From: Macrostomum hystrix | Taxonomy: Eukaryota; Platyhelminthes; Macrostomidae | Assembly (NCBI GenBank): GCA_950097015.1 | Contig: CATNEN010000012.1 | Location: forward strand, 2,721,501 to 2,785,500 | Length of the DNA: 64,000 nt | Direction: 5' to 3' | Shown here: piece by piece, positions 10,647 through 22,283 of the stretch | How positions within the stretch are numbered: the first letter of the stretch is position 1 | Layout: each line of letters begins with the position of its first letter | The notes under the pieces: model-generated | Told to the model about the DNA's origin: nothing | Databases searched by the model: none | Seen by the model: only the letters and a program-made list of their open reading frames with translations | Position numbers and translations under genes: made by a program

Positions 10647-10739
10647 TGGGCCATAGACGGTGCCCTTCCCTCGTTCGCTCTCTGCTGTGTCGCATCTGCT
10701 GTCTCTGTCTGCCTTCGTGCCTGGGAGTGTGGTGTTTAG
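10647..10739 (+). repeat. Split direct repeat B2 (right end of element)
   Basis: Second copy of the 93-bp B repeat. The match ends at TTTAG, and the next bases (ATCGCAG) are outside the element. Confidence 0.9.
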
Positions 10740-11810
10740 ATCGCAGTAGAAATGCTTAGATATCAACTAAAAAGGCTACGTTCTTGCATTTGCGGAGGTA
10801 ATATTTTACGTCTAGCACAGTAAAACCAATTCTGACAATATTATTACTAATTTACTTTTCTCAATGTACCGTTTTATTTGATGCTTTTTAAAATTTACAT
10901 TTGAATAAAATTGTTGTGTAAAAAGCAAAATCACAATGATTTTCTTTTTACTCCAAGGTAATCACTACGGTAACTGACTTTTCCGAGAAAATATTCAGTG
11001 TCAATAATTTTGTCATTTATTATCGGCGCGAAATACAGATCATATGCTTCACACCGTTATTTGAATTATTTAGTGCGAGGAATTTCATAAAATCGAGTTC
11101 TGAAACATCATGGAATAACTTTTAGACTTCAGCTATTTATAGGTTTATGTCTCTTTAAACGTTTTATCATTATTTATATTTTACTTTGCATAGCTCTTAG
11201 AATTTGTCCCTAAGAACTGTTAAAGTTAGTTAACTTTGTGCAAATATATGTTTAACATTATTTAAAATATAACAATATTTTTCTGTTTTCTTGCTTAAGA
11301 AGACATCGACTCACTAATTCATTGACTAGTTTTTAATAGTATTTTAAGCATTTCAACTATGTTAAAAGAGATCGTCTATTTTAGATTTTGAGTACTACTG
11401 CATAGTTTTGTTCTGATCTCTTAGTAAAAATTGTAGATGTGTAGTCATAGTAAAATAGTCATTTTGTGACTTTTTCGTACTATACTAGCTGCGAAAGTCT
11501 TAAATAACTATGCAAGCGCTAAAAAGCAAAGGGTTTTTAAAAATTTTTTGTTGATTTTCACATTTTTTACTTTTACTGCATATAAGCTGACAATATTTTG
11601 TTAATCGTTTGTTCTTGTTGTTAACAAACCAAAGTTAGAAAGTTGAAGTCATTGAAAATGAATTTACACTTTTTGTTGTCTAGCTTTTAGTTCAGTAATC
11701 AACAACAGAACTTACTATAACTAAGACTAGTCGACCTATTTAAGATATCTGTGCACAACTATTGGACTAAGTGTTTGTATCGCTTTAAATAAAAACTCAA
11801 ACAACTGAGA
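10740..11810. other. AT-rich intergenic DNA upstream of the IQ locus
   Basis: Very AT-rich with no long open frame or repeat array. It should hold the promoter and 5' leader of the RIIa-type transcript, but no clear TATA/Inr pair can be singled out among many AT stretches. Confidence 0.5.
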
Positions 11811-11876
11811 CAAATGCAAACACTTGACATTAAAACAATGTTCTATTGCATTCCAGCAAATACCCTATTTGAAGCC

Positions 11877-12274
11877 ATGGCAGTGCCCTTCAGCAACACA
11901 AAACTGCGCGTTCCCCGCGGTTTCCAGTCCCTCCTAGAGGGCTTAGCTCGGGAGGTCCTCCGCTCGCAGCCGGCCGACATCTACACATTCGGCGCCATGT
12001 ACTTTGAGGAGCTGGTTAGACGCCGGGAAGAAACCGGCGACGACGATCCTGCACAGCTGGCAGCCAAGGTTGAGGATCGTTTCTACAACAACACGGCCTT
12101 CCAGCAGCCCACCATCGATCCGTCCGATCCACAGCAGCAGGACGCGTCCAAGGTCATCCAGACTAACTTCAGGCGACACGCGGCGCAGAAGGAGGCAGCC
12201 AAGCTGCGCGAGGACAAAGCCGCCAGCGAGATTCAGTCCGCCGTACGCGGCCACCAGGAGCGCGAGGCCATCAA
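11877..12274 (+). CDS. RIIa-domain first coding exon of SPA17-like IQ protein
   Basis: I chose ATG 11877 because MAVPFSNTKLRVPRGF matches the start of sperm surface protein Sp17. The in-frame ATG 11814 would add 21 unrelated residues, and TTCCAG before CAAATACC could be a leader acceptor. Residues ~10-50 form the RIIa dimerisation/docking fold (FQSLLEGLAREVLRSQP, YTFGAMYFEELVRRRE), which binds amphipathic helices of A-kinase anchoring proteins. KVEDRFYNN, also typical of Sp17, follows. Two IQ-like motifs end the exon (KVIQTNFRRH and EIQSAVRGHQERE), which would bind calmodulin. The GTGAGC donor leaves 2 nt of a Lys codon. Known relatives act in the sperm fibrous sheath and cilia; that role here is inferred. 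Confidence 0.85.
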
Positions 12275-12289
12275 GTGAGCTGCCAGACT

Positions 12290-12406
12290 GCCTGCCACCT
12301 GCCCGTCTGCCTGCCTGCCTGCCTGCCTGCCTGCCCGTCTGTCTGCCTGCCTGCCTGCCTGCCTGTCTGCCTGTCTGCCTGCCTGCCTGTCTGTCTGTCT
12401 GTCTGT

Positions 12407-12443
<37 letters not shown>

Positions 12444-12545
12444 TGCCTGCCTGCCTGTCTGTCTGTCTGTCTGTCTGCCTGCCTGCCTGCCTGTCTGCCT
12501 GTCTGTCTGTCTGTCTGTCGGTCATAGTGTCTGTCTGTCTGTCAG
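12290..12545. repeat. (CTGC/CTGT)n tetranucleotide tract
   Basis: Long runs of CTGCCTGC and CTGTCTGT start about 15 bases inside the intron after the RIIa exon and decay after about 12545. Both strands are open in several frames, which is only an effect of the repeat. Confidence 0.95.
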
Positions 12546-13237
12546 ACTGTCTATCTGTGTCCGTGTCTGTATGTTATCCAGTCTATCTGTCTGTATTGTG
12601 AAATATTGAGTGCCCGGTTGTGAAGTCTCGATTCTTATTGTTAGATTTATTGCTTTCAATTTTTTAAAGCTTCTTGAATGATAACCCCCGGGATTATGAC
12701 TTGCTTCTTATTCTTGTGATCAGAGAGAAGCATCAACGACAGGACGGCAGAGAGAGAGAGAGGCGGACAGGGCAAGAAAGTGCAAGCCAGATTAAGACAG
12801 ATTTGAGCTTACGAGATTAACCGGAGGCCAATGCGTCCTCGTACCCTCTCCTCCTCATTCAGCCGCTGTCTTAACTCTCTCCCCGTCTCGTCTCCCCATC
12901 GATCTAACACAGCAGAAAGCATTCAGTGACTCCCCTCCCCGCCAAGCCAGAGCAGATATTTCCCATTATTGATTGATATCGAGGGAGCAATTTTCTCAAC
13001 TTGCTTGCTCTCTCTCTTTCTTCCCCACTCTCTCTCTCTCTGATGCATTTCTACAATATCCACATCTATCTGCACGGTTGGCATCAAAACTAGACGCTTT
13101 GAAAGGATGGTTATGAAATCGAAATATTCCTATCGATAATATTTTATACCCAAAAGTACACAGCTTTATTATTTTTAACAAAAATTAGTTTTCTAATTTA
13201 GCTCGTATGACTAAAGTTGATTATGTTTCTGTTTCAG

Positions 13238-13274
13238 GCACACGGCTCCGGGACAGAATTCTGCGGAGGAGGTG
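13238..13274 (+). CDS. Short linker exon of the IQ locus
   Basis: The acceptor TTCTGTTTCAG at 13237 joins the 2-nt overhang of the RIIa exon to give Lys-His-Thr-Ala-Pro-Gly-Gln-Asn-Ser-Ala-Glu-Glu-Val. The donor GTGAGT follows GTG, ending in phase 0. The exon adds 12 residues without a domain and brings the transcript into the phase 0 used by most later exons. It is supported only by splice signals and phase agreement. Confidence 0.6.
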
Positions 13275-13344
13275 GTGAGTGTAATAAGTTTTGCACTCTG
13301 CCTGCTTCAACATCCGTACGTGCCTAGATTCTGAACACCCTAGA

Positions 13345-13710
13345 TTAAAAAATCCCTAGATTCCCAAAATCCCTGTCTTCCAAAATCCCTGTCTTCCAAG
13401 ATCCCTGGATTCCCACAATCCCTGTCTTCCAAAATCCCTGTCTTCAAAAATCCCTGTCTTCCAAAATCCCTGTCTTCCAAGATCCCTGTCTTCCAAAATC
13501 CCTGTCTTCCAAAATCCCTGTCTTCCAAAATCCCTGTCTTCCAAAATCCCTGTCTTCCAAGATCTTAGATCCAAGATCCAAGATCTTCTTAAATCCCTAA
13601 ATTCCTTAAATCCCTAGATTCCTTAAATCCCTAGATTCCTTAAATCCCTAGATTCCTTAAATCCCTAGATTCCTTAAATCCCTAGATTCCTTAAATCCCT
13701 AGATTTCAAA
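13345..13710. repeat. Two adjoining minisatellites, 16-bp and 17-bp units
   Basis: About 14 units of CAAAATCCCTGTCTTC (16 bp, with single-base variants) span 13345-13565. After a short degenerate bridge there are six or seven units of TCCTTAAATCCCTAGAT (17 bp). Both share AAATCCCT, so one may descend from the other. Intronic. Confidence 0.9.
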
Positions 13711-13764
13711 GCTCCTAGATTCCGAAAATCTTTCGATTTCAAAGTCAACAATATTTCAGGAAGT

Positions 13765-15352
13765 CTTAATATTCCCTGAAGTGTCCAGATTCCCTGAAGT
13801 ATCCAGATTCCCTGAAGTCTCCAGATTCCCTGAAGTGTCCAGATTCCCTGAAGTGTCCAGATTCCCTGAAGTGTCCAGATTCCCTGAAGTGTCCAGATTC
13901 CCTGAAGTGTCCAGATTCCCTGAAGTGTCCAGATTCCCTGAAGTGTCCTCATTCCCTGAAGTGTCCTCATTCCCTGAAGTGTACTCATTCCCTGAAGTGT
14001 CCTCATTCCCTGAAGTGTCCTCATTCCCTGAAGTGTCCTCATTCCCTGAAGTGTACTCATTCCCTGAAGTGTCCTCATTCCCTGAAGTGTCCTCATTCCC
14101 TGAAGTGTCCTCATTCCCTGAAGTGTACTCATTACCTGAAGTGTACTCATTACCTGAAGTGTACTCATTCCCTGAAGTGTACTCATTCCCTGAAGTGTCC
14201 TCATTCTCTGAAGTTTACTCATTCCCTGAAGTGTACTCATTCCCTGAAGTGTACTCATTCCCTGAAGTATCCAGATTCCCTGAAGTGTCCTCATTCCCTG
14301 AAGTGTCCTGATTCCCTGAAGTGTACTCATTCCCTGAAGTGTCCAGATTCCCTGAAGTGTCCTCATTCCCTGAAGTGTACTCATTCCCTGAAGTGTACTC
14401 ATTCCCTGAAGTGTACTCATTCCCTGAAGTGTACTCATTCCCTGAAGTGTCCTCATTCCCTAAAGTTTACTCATTCCCTGAAGTGTACTCATTCCCTGAA
14501 GTGTACTCATTCCCTGAAGTATCCAGATTCCCTGAAGTGTCCAGATTCCCTGAAGTGTCCTCATTCCCTGAAGTGTCCAGATTCCCTGAAGTGTCCAGAT
14601 TCCCTGAAGTGTCCAGATTCCCTGAAGTGTCCAGATTCCCTGAAGTGTCCAGATTCCCTGAAGTGTCCTCATTCCCTGAAGTGTACTCATTCCCTGAAGT
14701 GTACTCATTCCCTGAAGTGTACTCATTCCCTGAAGTTTACTCATTCCCTGAAGTGTACTCATTCCCTGAAGTGTCCTCATTCCCTGAAGTGTACTCATTC
14801 CCTGAAGTGTCCTCATTCCCTGAAGTGTCCTCATTCCCTGAAGTGTACTCATTCCCTGAAGTGTCCTCATTCCCTGAAGTTTACTCATTCCCTGAAGTGT
14901 ACTCATTCCCTGAAGTGTACTCATTCCCTGAAGTGTCCTCATTCCCTGAAGTGTACTCATTCCCTGAAGTGTCCTCATTCCCTGAAGTTTACTCATTCCC
15001 TGAAGTGTCCTCATTCCCTGAAGTGTACTCATTCCCTGATGTGTCCTCATTCCCTGAAGTGTACTCATTCCCTGAAGTGTCCTCATTCCCTGAAGTGTAC
15101 TCATTCCCTGAAGTGTACTCATTCCCTGAAGTGTACTCATTCCCTGAAGCGTCCTGATTCCCTGAAGTGTCCTCATTCCCTGAAGTGTCCTGATTTCCTG
15201 AAGTGTCCAGATTCCCTGAAGTGTACACATTCCCTGAAGTGTCCTGATTCCCTGAAGTGTCCAGATTCCCTGAAGTGTCTTGATTCCCTGAAGTGTCCAG
15301 ATTCCCTGAAGTGTCCTGATTCCCTGAAGTGTCCAGATTCCCTGCAGTTTCA
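13765..15352. repeat. Minisatellite, 18-bp unit, ~88 copies
   Basis: The unit is TTCCCTGAAGTGT followed by ACTCA, CCTCA or CCAGA. Because 18 is a multiple of 3, several frames on both strands stay open for hundreds of codons (for example SFPEVY repeats), but there is no splice or coding support. It ends just before the acceptor of the next IQ exon. Confidence 0.95.
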
Positions 15353-15392
15353 AGATCCCAAAATGCCATTTATTTCCGTCATCTTCCTCAAG

Positions 15393-15524
15393 GATATTGA
15401 TTTGAATGATCCCGAAGTCGAGGCGGCGGCCGCCAAAATCCAGGCTGGCTTCAAGGGCTACAAAACTCGCAAGGAGCTGCTGGAGAAGAAGCATGACCAG
15501 CCTGAGGCCTCAAATAAGGAGTCT
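15393..15524 (+). CDS. IQ-motif exon of the SPA17/neuromodulin-like locus
   Basis: The acceptor CTTCCTCAAG lies before GATATTGATTTG and the donor is GTGAGT after TCT. The length of 132 nt is 44 codons, phase 0 at both ends. It encodes DIDLNDPEVEAAAAKIQAGF and KGYKTRKELLEKKHDQPE, an IQ motif of the GAP-43 (neuromodulin)/igloo type that binds calmodulin, preferring its calcium-free form in known relatives. The DIDLNDPE lead-in recurs before nearly every IQ motif of this locus, which marks these exons as duplicates of one unit. Confidence 0.8.
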
Positions 15525-15561
15525 GTGAGTACTTTGAGTGGCCTGTCGTTTCCTATTGAGA

Positions 15562-15976
15562 ATAGCTGCTGATTGATCTGAGGATAGCTGTTTATTGATC
15601 TAAGTATAGCTACTGATTGATCTGAGGATAGCTGCTGATTGATCTGAGGATAGCTGCTGATTGATCTGAGGATAGCTGCTGATTGATCTGAGGATAGCTG
15701 CTGATCGATCTGAGAATATCTGCTGATCGATCTGAGAATAGCTGCTGGTTGATCTGAGAATATCTGCTGATCGATCTGAGAATAGCTGCTGATCGATCTG
15801 AGAATATCTGCTGATCGATCTGAGAATAGCTGCTGGTTGATCTGAGAATATCTGCTGATCGATCTGAGAATAGCTGCTGGTTGATCTGAGAATATCTGCT
15901 GATCGATCTGAGAATAGCTGCTGATCGATCTGAGAATATCTGCTGATCGATCTGAGAATAGCTGCTGGTTGATTAT
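15562..15976. repeat. Minisatellite, 22-bp unit, ~19 copies
   Basis: The unit is GATAGCTGCTGATTGATCTGAG with a later variant GAATATCTGCTGATCGATCTGA. It begins soon after the donor of the IQ exon. Intronic. Confidence 0.93.
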
Positions 15977-18900
15977 GTCATATTTTATGACATTTCGCAA
16001 AAGTGCAAAGCCAGTGAGCACCAAGTGTCCAAGAAATCTACACTGGTGTTCTGTTAGACGTCTTGTCTTTGAGGCGAGTGAATAAAAATAGAATATATTT
16101 CTAGAATGAAAACGACGTGACATATGTGCTAAATGTAAGGAAGATATTTCCCGAACTAAACTTTTTTCTAAGAAGTGCAATGAATTGATGCATTGCGTAC
16201 GCATTGCCAGCTGTAGCCGGTTTGCATTCGGTGTCTCCTCTTCAGTGGGACCGCACTTGGGTGAACACAGGAGAAGGAATATTGTGCGTATCCTCTCTCT
16301 GGCTCTCTTGCTTCTATCGGGAAAGCATTCTGGCCAACAACCGTATTTTCTACCCGTGACCAAAGCTTTGTACTTGAATCGCACGACACTTCTTTCGCCG
16401 TCCAATTGAGCCACTCGTTGATTGATTTGCTGATAGAAAAAACTGTGCTGCATTGTCAAAGTATCAGCCTACAAAGCCTTGACATTTCTTCTCAAATGAG
16501 CCTGACTTTCATAGACTTGAGAGTTTTCGATGCAGCGATTTGAAACTCTTGTCTTGGTCACCTATAGGCGAGAAGTTTGTCAGAAATCCTTGTCCCTTAT
16601 GCAATACTTGTAGAAGCGTTATAAAGTTGAAACATTATTCTAACTATTTAAATTAAAATATGATTCTTAAATGCAATTTTTTTACTTAGGGGGTGAAAAG
16701 GAGTCGCCGAAAAATTAATAATTCACAGCATAGCTATTTTTCAATTTCGTTTCTACTAACGACTACTTGTAAGTAGCGAGTAGCGAGTAGCGAGCTTTTC
16801 TTTTTGCTGGACTATTTTTTCTATATGAGAAAAAATATAGATGTTTCTACAATTGTTTGTTGCGATGATTGTGAGTAGCTTGGCCTTGAAAAAATTGACA
16901 GTTCTGACAATTTTTTATTAAATACACCTATGTAGTCAAAGGTAACTGAGTTGTGAGTGTAGTTATATTTTTATTTTTCTGCACCTCGTATTTTGGTGAG
17001 TGCTACAAGAGGTGAGTAAAAATAGTGCTGTCTCGCTTTCTACTAGTTTGCCAATTTCTTAAGTTCATCCATTCTTTCTGGCTGTGTGCGCTCGCGCTGT
17101 GAATTGTCATCATTGAATAGCTCACGCAGTGCCATGAGTGTACGCTCGTATGTTATTGCGTTTGTGAGAGGGGTGAAGCGTTGCTTGTTTAAATTGATGC
17201 ATTAAGGCTCATTAGACAAAATGGGCGCTCGCCACAGTCGGGGTGCCACAGGGCAGCGCTCAGAAAAGAGGACACAAAAATCAATAAAATTCTACTCTCT
17301 CTCCCCCTGGCTTTCCTGTCTGACCTTCCCGTCTCTCCCTACCGCAAGGGTTGAGGTTGCTTCGCCTCTCGGGGCAATGTACACTAATCTTAGGCTGAGG
17401 CAATGTACATTAGCCGAGGCTCGTTTTTATTATCTAAGTATCGCTATATGGTCCTGTGGCTTTGTGTCTGTGGATTTCCATTTTGTTTTAATATATTAAT
17501 GCACGCCAAGCAAAAAAGTTGCTTTATTGACATGGTGAACATGTTGTGCCGATTTTATTCTCGCAATAGAAGTAGCAAAGTAGTACTTACGCATATTTTT
17601 GGATATTTATCGTTTCGTTAAAAAATGTTTGTAGGAGAGACCCACTTCAGACGTTGGAGCTGATTAATTCTTGTTACACTATTATTTCCCACTGTACAAA
17701 ATTTCCATGCATGGTGTTGTCTTTGCGAGCGTATTGTGTAACTTGTTTGCGGCTTTAAATCAGTGACCTGTAATAATTCGCAGCTAGCCTACGACTGCAA
17801 TGATCTCGCTCATTGCGCTCATTAAAGTGTTCACCGTATGAACTGCCCGTATTAGGTGCAGGTCTAGCGAAGCTAGGAGTAGTGTAGAGTGTACAATTTG
17901 TAGCATTACGTATGCAGCTGAAGCAGAATCAGTTCACATTTGTATAAATAGTATCTGGCTTACAACATAAGTGTATGCATCGCCTCTCCTTGCCCTTACA
18001 GTAGAATTTGAATGCGAAATTAGCAGTCCCCTAAAAGCAACTGCAGTAATTACTTACGCGCAGTAATATGAAGAGTATAGGGGGGGGCAGAAACAGAGGT
18101 AACCACCAGAGAGCAGAGAGACTGAGTGCGGAGCACTGTGCGCTTGCGGCCCTCTGCCACCGCAGCCGCAAGAAAACAAAACCCCGCCGGTACCGTATTC
18201 CATTCTGCATGGGCCGGATCCAGCGAGCGAGCAAGAAAGGAAAGAGTGGGGAGGAAGAGAGAGAAGAGCAGAGCCGTACACCGCGGGTTTTTGCGCAAAC
18301 AAGCGCTTCGGAAAGCAGCGAGCGACAGCACAGCCCTGTCTCCTTTTAGACCAGACAAAAGTAAGAGCGACAGGACAGAAACCATGTGCTCGGCGGAGCC
18401 CTAGACGACAGAACTCTGCGACTCAAGTTTAAGCCTCACCGGCTGTAGCGCTTGCATTAATTGGCTCTGCTTTAAATAGCAGAAGACGAAACAGGAGCAC
18501 CAAGAGAGAAAACTAAAAGGGAAGAGGAGTTTTTCAATACAAAAAACCTGCCGACGCAGCTCAGCTCACAGAAGGGAAAGAATTGTTCGCTTGAAGTTGT
18601 GAAACACTTTTCCTACTGCTCCCTAGGCTACGGAAACCCTGGTGGCTGTCTGCTAAACTCGTCCGCAGTCTTAAGCCTTGAGCTCGCAGCGTTCGCCCGC
18701 ACTTGTCTGCAGCCTGGCAGTGCAGCGCCCTCGCAGCAGGGATCGCAGCTATTTCGCTTTCTGCGCTATCGGATTAAGAGCGTTGCTTTTCTTCTCATCT
18801 GCCGGCATAGGTTGCCTTGATGCGCATTTGTACACACTCTGAGGACTAACGCACTGAGAGCGGAAGGTAAACCACAGAAGTTTTCTCTTTTCCTTGCTGC

Positions 18901-19022
18901 TAAACTCCTGCGCAAACTCTGCGGCAAGTCGACGGCATTTAAACACATTATATCTCTTCCTCGGCAGCAGAGGTTCTAACTTGAATATTTCATTGTGAAA
19001 CGTCAGTAAGCACCGGCAAGCC
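15977..19022. other. Intron; contains probable leader of the alternative first exon
   Basis: From 15977 to about 18000 I see nothing beyond AT-rich intron and scattered short frames. From about 18060 to 19022 the DNA is GC- and purine-rich (AGAGAGCAGAGAG, GCCGCAAG), unlike the intron around it, and a TATA-like TTTAAATAG lies near 18471. This suits a promoter and long 5' leader for the ATG at 19023. Confidence 0.4.
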
Positions 19023-19691
19023 ATGTTGGGCTGTTTTGGTAGGCGCAAGAAGAAGAACAAGGACGCAGGAAAGTCGGGCGAAAAAAGCAGCGGAGGCAAC
19101 CCTCCCGTGTCGAAGACAAGCGCTTATAATGACAATGATCGCACACGCGCACCTACAGCTCCTGCGGAGTTAAAAGTCGCCGACAAACAGGTGAAACAAC
19201 AACAGCTGGTGACACCCCAGATCAATGCTTTCGAGCAGAATCAAATTCAGCCGGATGGCAGTCCAGCAGAAGTGGCTGAGACAATAACTGTGACCAGATC
19301 CCAGAGCATGCACAATGCTCCGCCGAAAGCTGGCAACATAAAGAAGGCAGCTACTATGAGTCGATACGATTTCCTGCGCAAGCAGGACAATATTAACTAC
19401 GCCGATAGGTGGGCGGCGCTTCGGCAGCGTTACCTGGCAGCAAAGCCTGAGAATGGGAGTGTCGTTAGCGGCGACGCTGGTGGCGGTGGCGGTGGCTCCG
19501 ACTTGCAGCCAGTTAATGGGCCGTTAAAATCGCCCCTGAGAGCTGCAGCAGCGCATTCGCTGCCGCGTCAATTCTCGCCATCATCGGACGGCACGCCATT
19601 GCCAGTGAAATTCTCCGACTGGTTTTACGACCGTCAGACCAGAGAAGCGGAGGCGCGGCGGGAGTTCCACGACAGGGAGGAGCGAATGCTG
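19023..19691 (+). CDS. Alternative first exon with Cys-Phe-Gly-basic N-terminus
   Basis: An open frame of 246 codons starts at 19023 with MLGCFGRRKKKNKDAGKSG. A hydrophobic-Cys start followed by a basic cluster is the arrangement that lets GAP-43 be palmitoylated and held at the membrane. Further features are a Ser/Pro-rich body, RYDFLRKQDNINYADRWAAL, a Gly run and a charged REAEARREFHDREERM segment. A donor CTG|GTGAGA after 19691 is in phase 0 and would join the IQ exon at 21262. Without splicing the frame stops at 19760. The first-exon role is inferred from the donor, the phase and the resemblance to the 24227 exon. Confidence 0.55.
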
Positions 19692-19760
19692 GTGAGACCG
19701 GATGGTCGATCGAGGTCTCTAGGGGAGAGCATTGGGAAGAGGGATAGACTGGTTGCGTAA

Positions 19761-21261
19761 AGATTCATTTTCTTGATTTACCTTTAAATAGAGGTTCCTC
19801 TGGTTTTTTTCTTTGATTTGTGTGTTCATGACGTTTTTCTGTCCTTATGACAGTATTTTCTAATGAATCGGGTCATTCGCTTCCACTATTTCGAAGCTAG
19901 AATACTTAACGTATTTAAGTTAAAGTTCCCTTAGCTTAGACATTAAAAAAATCATCCGTGTGTAATGTTGCTTTGTAATTGCTTCGTTAGCCACAATCCA
20001 GTGCATGCTAATGAGGGTCATGAACAGCAGAAAGATCACGCTATTTTTGCCTTGGGAAAACACGTCACGGGGGGGAATTTCAAATACCCACTGCCTACTA
20101 CACGCTAGCTCCCAAACTGAATGACCGATTTTCGTGAAAGTCCTCCATATGGATTAAAATTTTCTGCCCTTTACGATGAACTTTCAAAGCCGTCCGATGT
20201 CAGCATCGTCGAGATATTCAGCGATTCTAGTCGAAGACCCTGTGGGCAAGAACTAGTAACATAGTTATAAGTAAAAAACTTCGATATGGTGAATCCATAT
20301 TGGTTTCAAAAAACTAAAAAATGTACTATTAATCAAACCAAAATAGTCAACAATGATACGCTCGTAGCTGTAGTTTCGGGTTTCATTCAGAACTGCTCTT
20401 GCTCAGAGGACGTGTGCCGACTGTCATTTTGCGCATCTGGGGAGAGGGTCTAGGCATGAGAAAAATGCATTTATTTGAATAAACTGCGAGAAATATTGTA
20501 TTTTAGTTTATTTCGACTTCTAAATCTGCGTCTTTACAAGAGTGCTTTATGCATTAAACCTCCGTGCCTGTCATCTAAACTTTGTTTTCATTCAGCTGTG
20601 GACAAACATGCTAAGCAGAATTACTTTTCAAAATTAAGATTGCGCGGCTTAAAGTCTAACCACTTTTCGTCGCCTGGTCGTCTATCGAGCTGTCACGAAA
20701 ACAAGTTTAGTGGCATAGTTAGTAAACATTCCATATGAAACTTCGCGCACGGACGCACGTGCTGATATCCTCATAGCAACTTGTGTGAGGTATCCAGAGC
20801 TGCTCTGCGTGTAACTTATATCGATTCCTCCACCTTAGTCCTACCTTCGCTCTTGCCTATGATAAAAGGGGTGTGATCGGATTTGTTTAACAAAGCTGGT
20901 ACAACGAAAAACTACTAGTGACAGCTTGCGTTTAGCTTATCACTATACGGCCGGCCGGGCCAGTCGCTACAATCAACGAATTGTTTGCTTTGCACGCATG
21001 TTTTATTTGTCTAGCATAAGCATGGATTCACTGTAGATTCAATGTGAGTATGGATTCTTGCTGTGAAAATTCATTCTCACGAGCACGATCTTCAACATTC
21101 ATGTGTATACAGAAGAGCGTCTCTGTTAATCCATAAAATCATGAATTGTATTTTATACTATCTAAGAATATGCCTAGGTTCTTAGTATCTGAACTTGTTC
21201 AGAAATCTTCGATCTATGAATTGACTTATTTTATTCCCCCTGAATCCGCTCATTTGGACAG
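19761..21261. other. Intron, nothing coding recognised
   Basis: AT-rich. A segment near 20050-20260 (CACGGGGGG, then CCCAAACTGAATGACCG) has the look of an interspersed repeat, but I found no terminal repeats. The short open frame at 20475-20738 has no recognisable motif. Confidence 0.4.
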
Positions 21262-21369
21262 AAAATCATCGAGGGCCCCTCGCAGGAGGACCTGGAGGAG
21301 GCGGCAGTGAAGATCCAGGCTGGTTACAAGGGCTACCGGACGCGGAAGGAGATGAAGGCCAGGCGAGAG
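21262..21369 (+). CDS. IQ-motif exon
   Basis: The acceptor TTTGGACAG and donor GAG|GTGAGT bound 108 nt, 36 codons, phase 0. It encodes KIIEGPSQEDLEEAAVKIQ and AGYKGYRTRKEMKARRE, one complete IQ motif. Unlike the other IQ exons it lacks the DIDLxDPE lead-in and has EGPSQEDLEE instead, so it may be the older or more diverged copy. It is the first shared exon for both the RIIa start and the 19023 start. Confidence 0.8.
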
Positions 21370-21545
21370 GTGAGTCTAACTGTCGGTGCTAATCATATTT
21401 ACTAAATATTTAGCATAAGCTGCTCAGACAACACCAGCTATCATGTTAACTACGCTTCGCTGCCGTATCTTAATTCATAATCTGTCTAACAGTGAAATCT
21501 GTCTAATCTGTCTGTCTATTCTATTCCAATCTGCGTTGCTTTCAG

Positions 21546-22283
21546 GCCATGAAGGCAGCTCAGGCAGCAGCTCAGGCTAAACAGCCTCTGCAGCCTGTTG
21601 ACAATGCCGCACCTCAGCCTGAGCCAGTCCAAACCGAGACAGGGGGTCAGGAGGGTCCCAATGAGGAGGTAGACATTGATCTAGAAGACCCAGAGGTACA
21701 GGCCGCTGCTGTTAAGATCCAGCGAGGCTGGAGCAGTCACAAGTCTAGGGCTAAGAAAACAGAGGAGCCAGATTCAGCTGAAATAGCCGAAGAGACTGCA
21801 CCTGGGCCTTTTGAAGACCAGAAGAGCAAAGAAGAAGAGGAAGTAGATATCGACTTAGAGGACCCAGAGGTACAGGCCGCTGCTGTTAAGATCCAGAGAG
21901 GTTGGAGCAGCCACAAGTCGAAGACTATGGCTAAGAAGACTGAGGAGACATCCAATGAACCCGTTGAAAGCGAGAAGAACAACGAAGAAGAAAAAGTAGA
22001 TATCGACTTAGAGGACCCGGAGGTGCAGGCTGCCGCAGTCAAGATCCAAAGGGGCTGGAGCAGCCACAAGTCTCGGGCTAAGAGCACTGAGGAGGCAGGT
22101 GCAGCCGAGACTGCCGATGACGTCCCTCAGGAGCCTGCTGATGTCAAGAAAGGGGACAGTGAACAGCAGGAAATAGACATAGATCTGAATGATCCAGAGG
22201 TGCAGGCGGCCGCCATTAAGATTCAGCGCGGCTGGAGTAGTCACAAGTCTCGAGCTGAGACGGAGGACTCAACTCAGTCAAAG
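21546..22283 (+). CDS. Exon with four tandem IQ units
   Basis: The acceptor TTGCTTTCAG and donor AAG|GTATTA bound 738 nt, 246 codons, phase 0. After a Gln/Pro/Ala linker there are four copies of the block DIDLEDPEVQAAAVKIQ plus RGWSSHKSRAKK, spaced about 55-60 residues apart by acidic linkers. The four are more alike to each other than to other exons, including at the DNA level, so they arose by recent duplication inside the exon. The protein could hold several calmodulins at once. Confidence 0.85.

Larger units (their letters stand above)
6079..10739 (+). mobile_element. Ngaro/PAT-type tyrosine-recombinase retrotransposon with split direct repeats
   Basis: The element has the order A1 - ORF1 - RT/RNase H - tyrosine recombinase - B1 - A2 - B2. 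A1 (6079-6234) and A2 (about 10394-10549) are near identical, as are B1 (10303-10395) and B2 (10647-10739). B1 abuts A2 directly. Split direct repeats of this form are the hallmark of Ngaro- and PAT-like members of the DIRS order, which integrate with a tyrosine recombinase rather than a DDE integrase and leave no target duplication. All three protein regions are recognisable and free of stops within their domains. The frames step -1 at each junction. GC content is well above the surrounding DNA. It looks young because both repeat pairs are nearly perfect. Confidence 0.9.

Noticed and set aside
12290-12610. Cys/Leu-rich frames such as LPACLPVCLSVC after the RIIa exon
   Set aside because: Translation of a CTGC/CTGT tract immediately after a good GTGAGC donor; intronic.
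13674-15494. Long open frames on both strands over the 18-bp array (repeats such as SFPEVY or TLQGM)
   Set aside because: The period is a multiple of 3 and the unit has no stop, so every frame stays open by chance. There are splice signals only for the flanking IQ exon, and the array lies in its intron.
16168-16459. Minus-strand frame with Cys/His residues near the 22-bp array
   Set aside because: The Cys/His spacing fits no zinc finger I know, and the long frame is carried mainly by the array.
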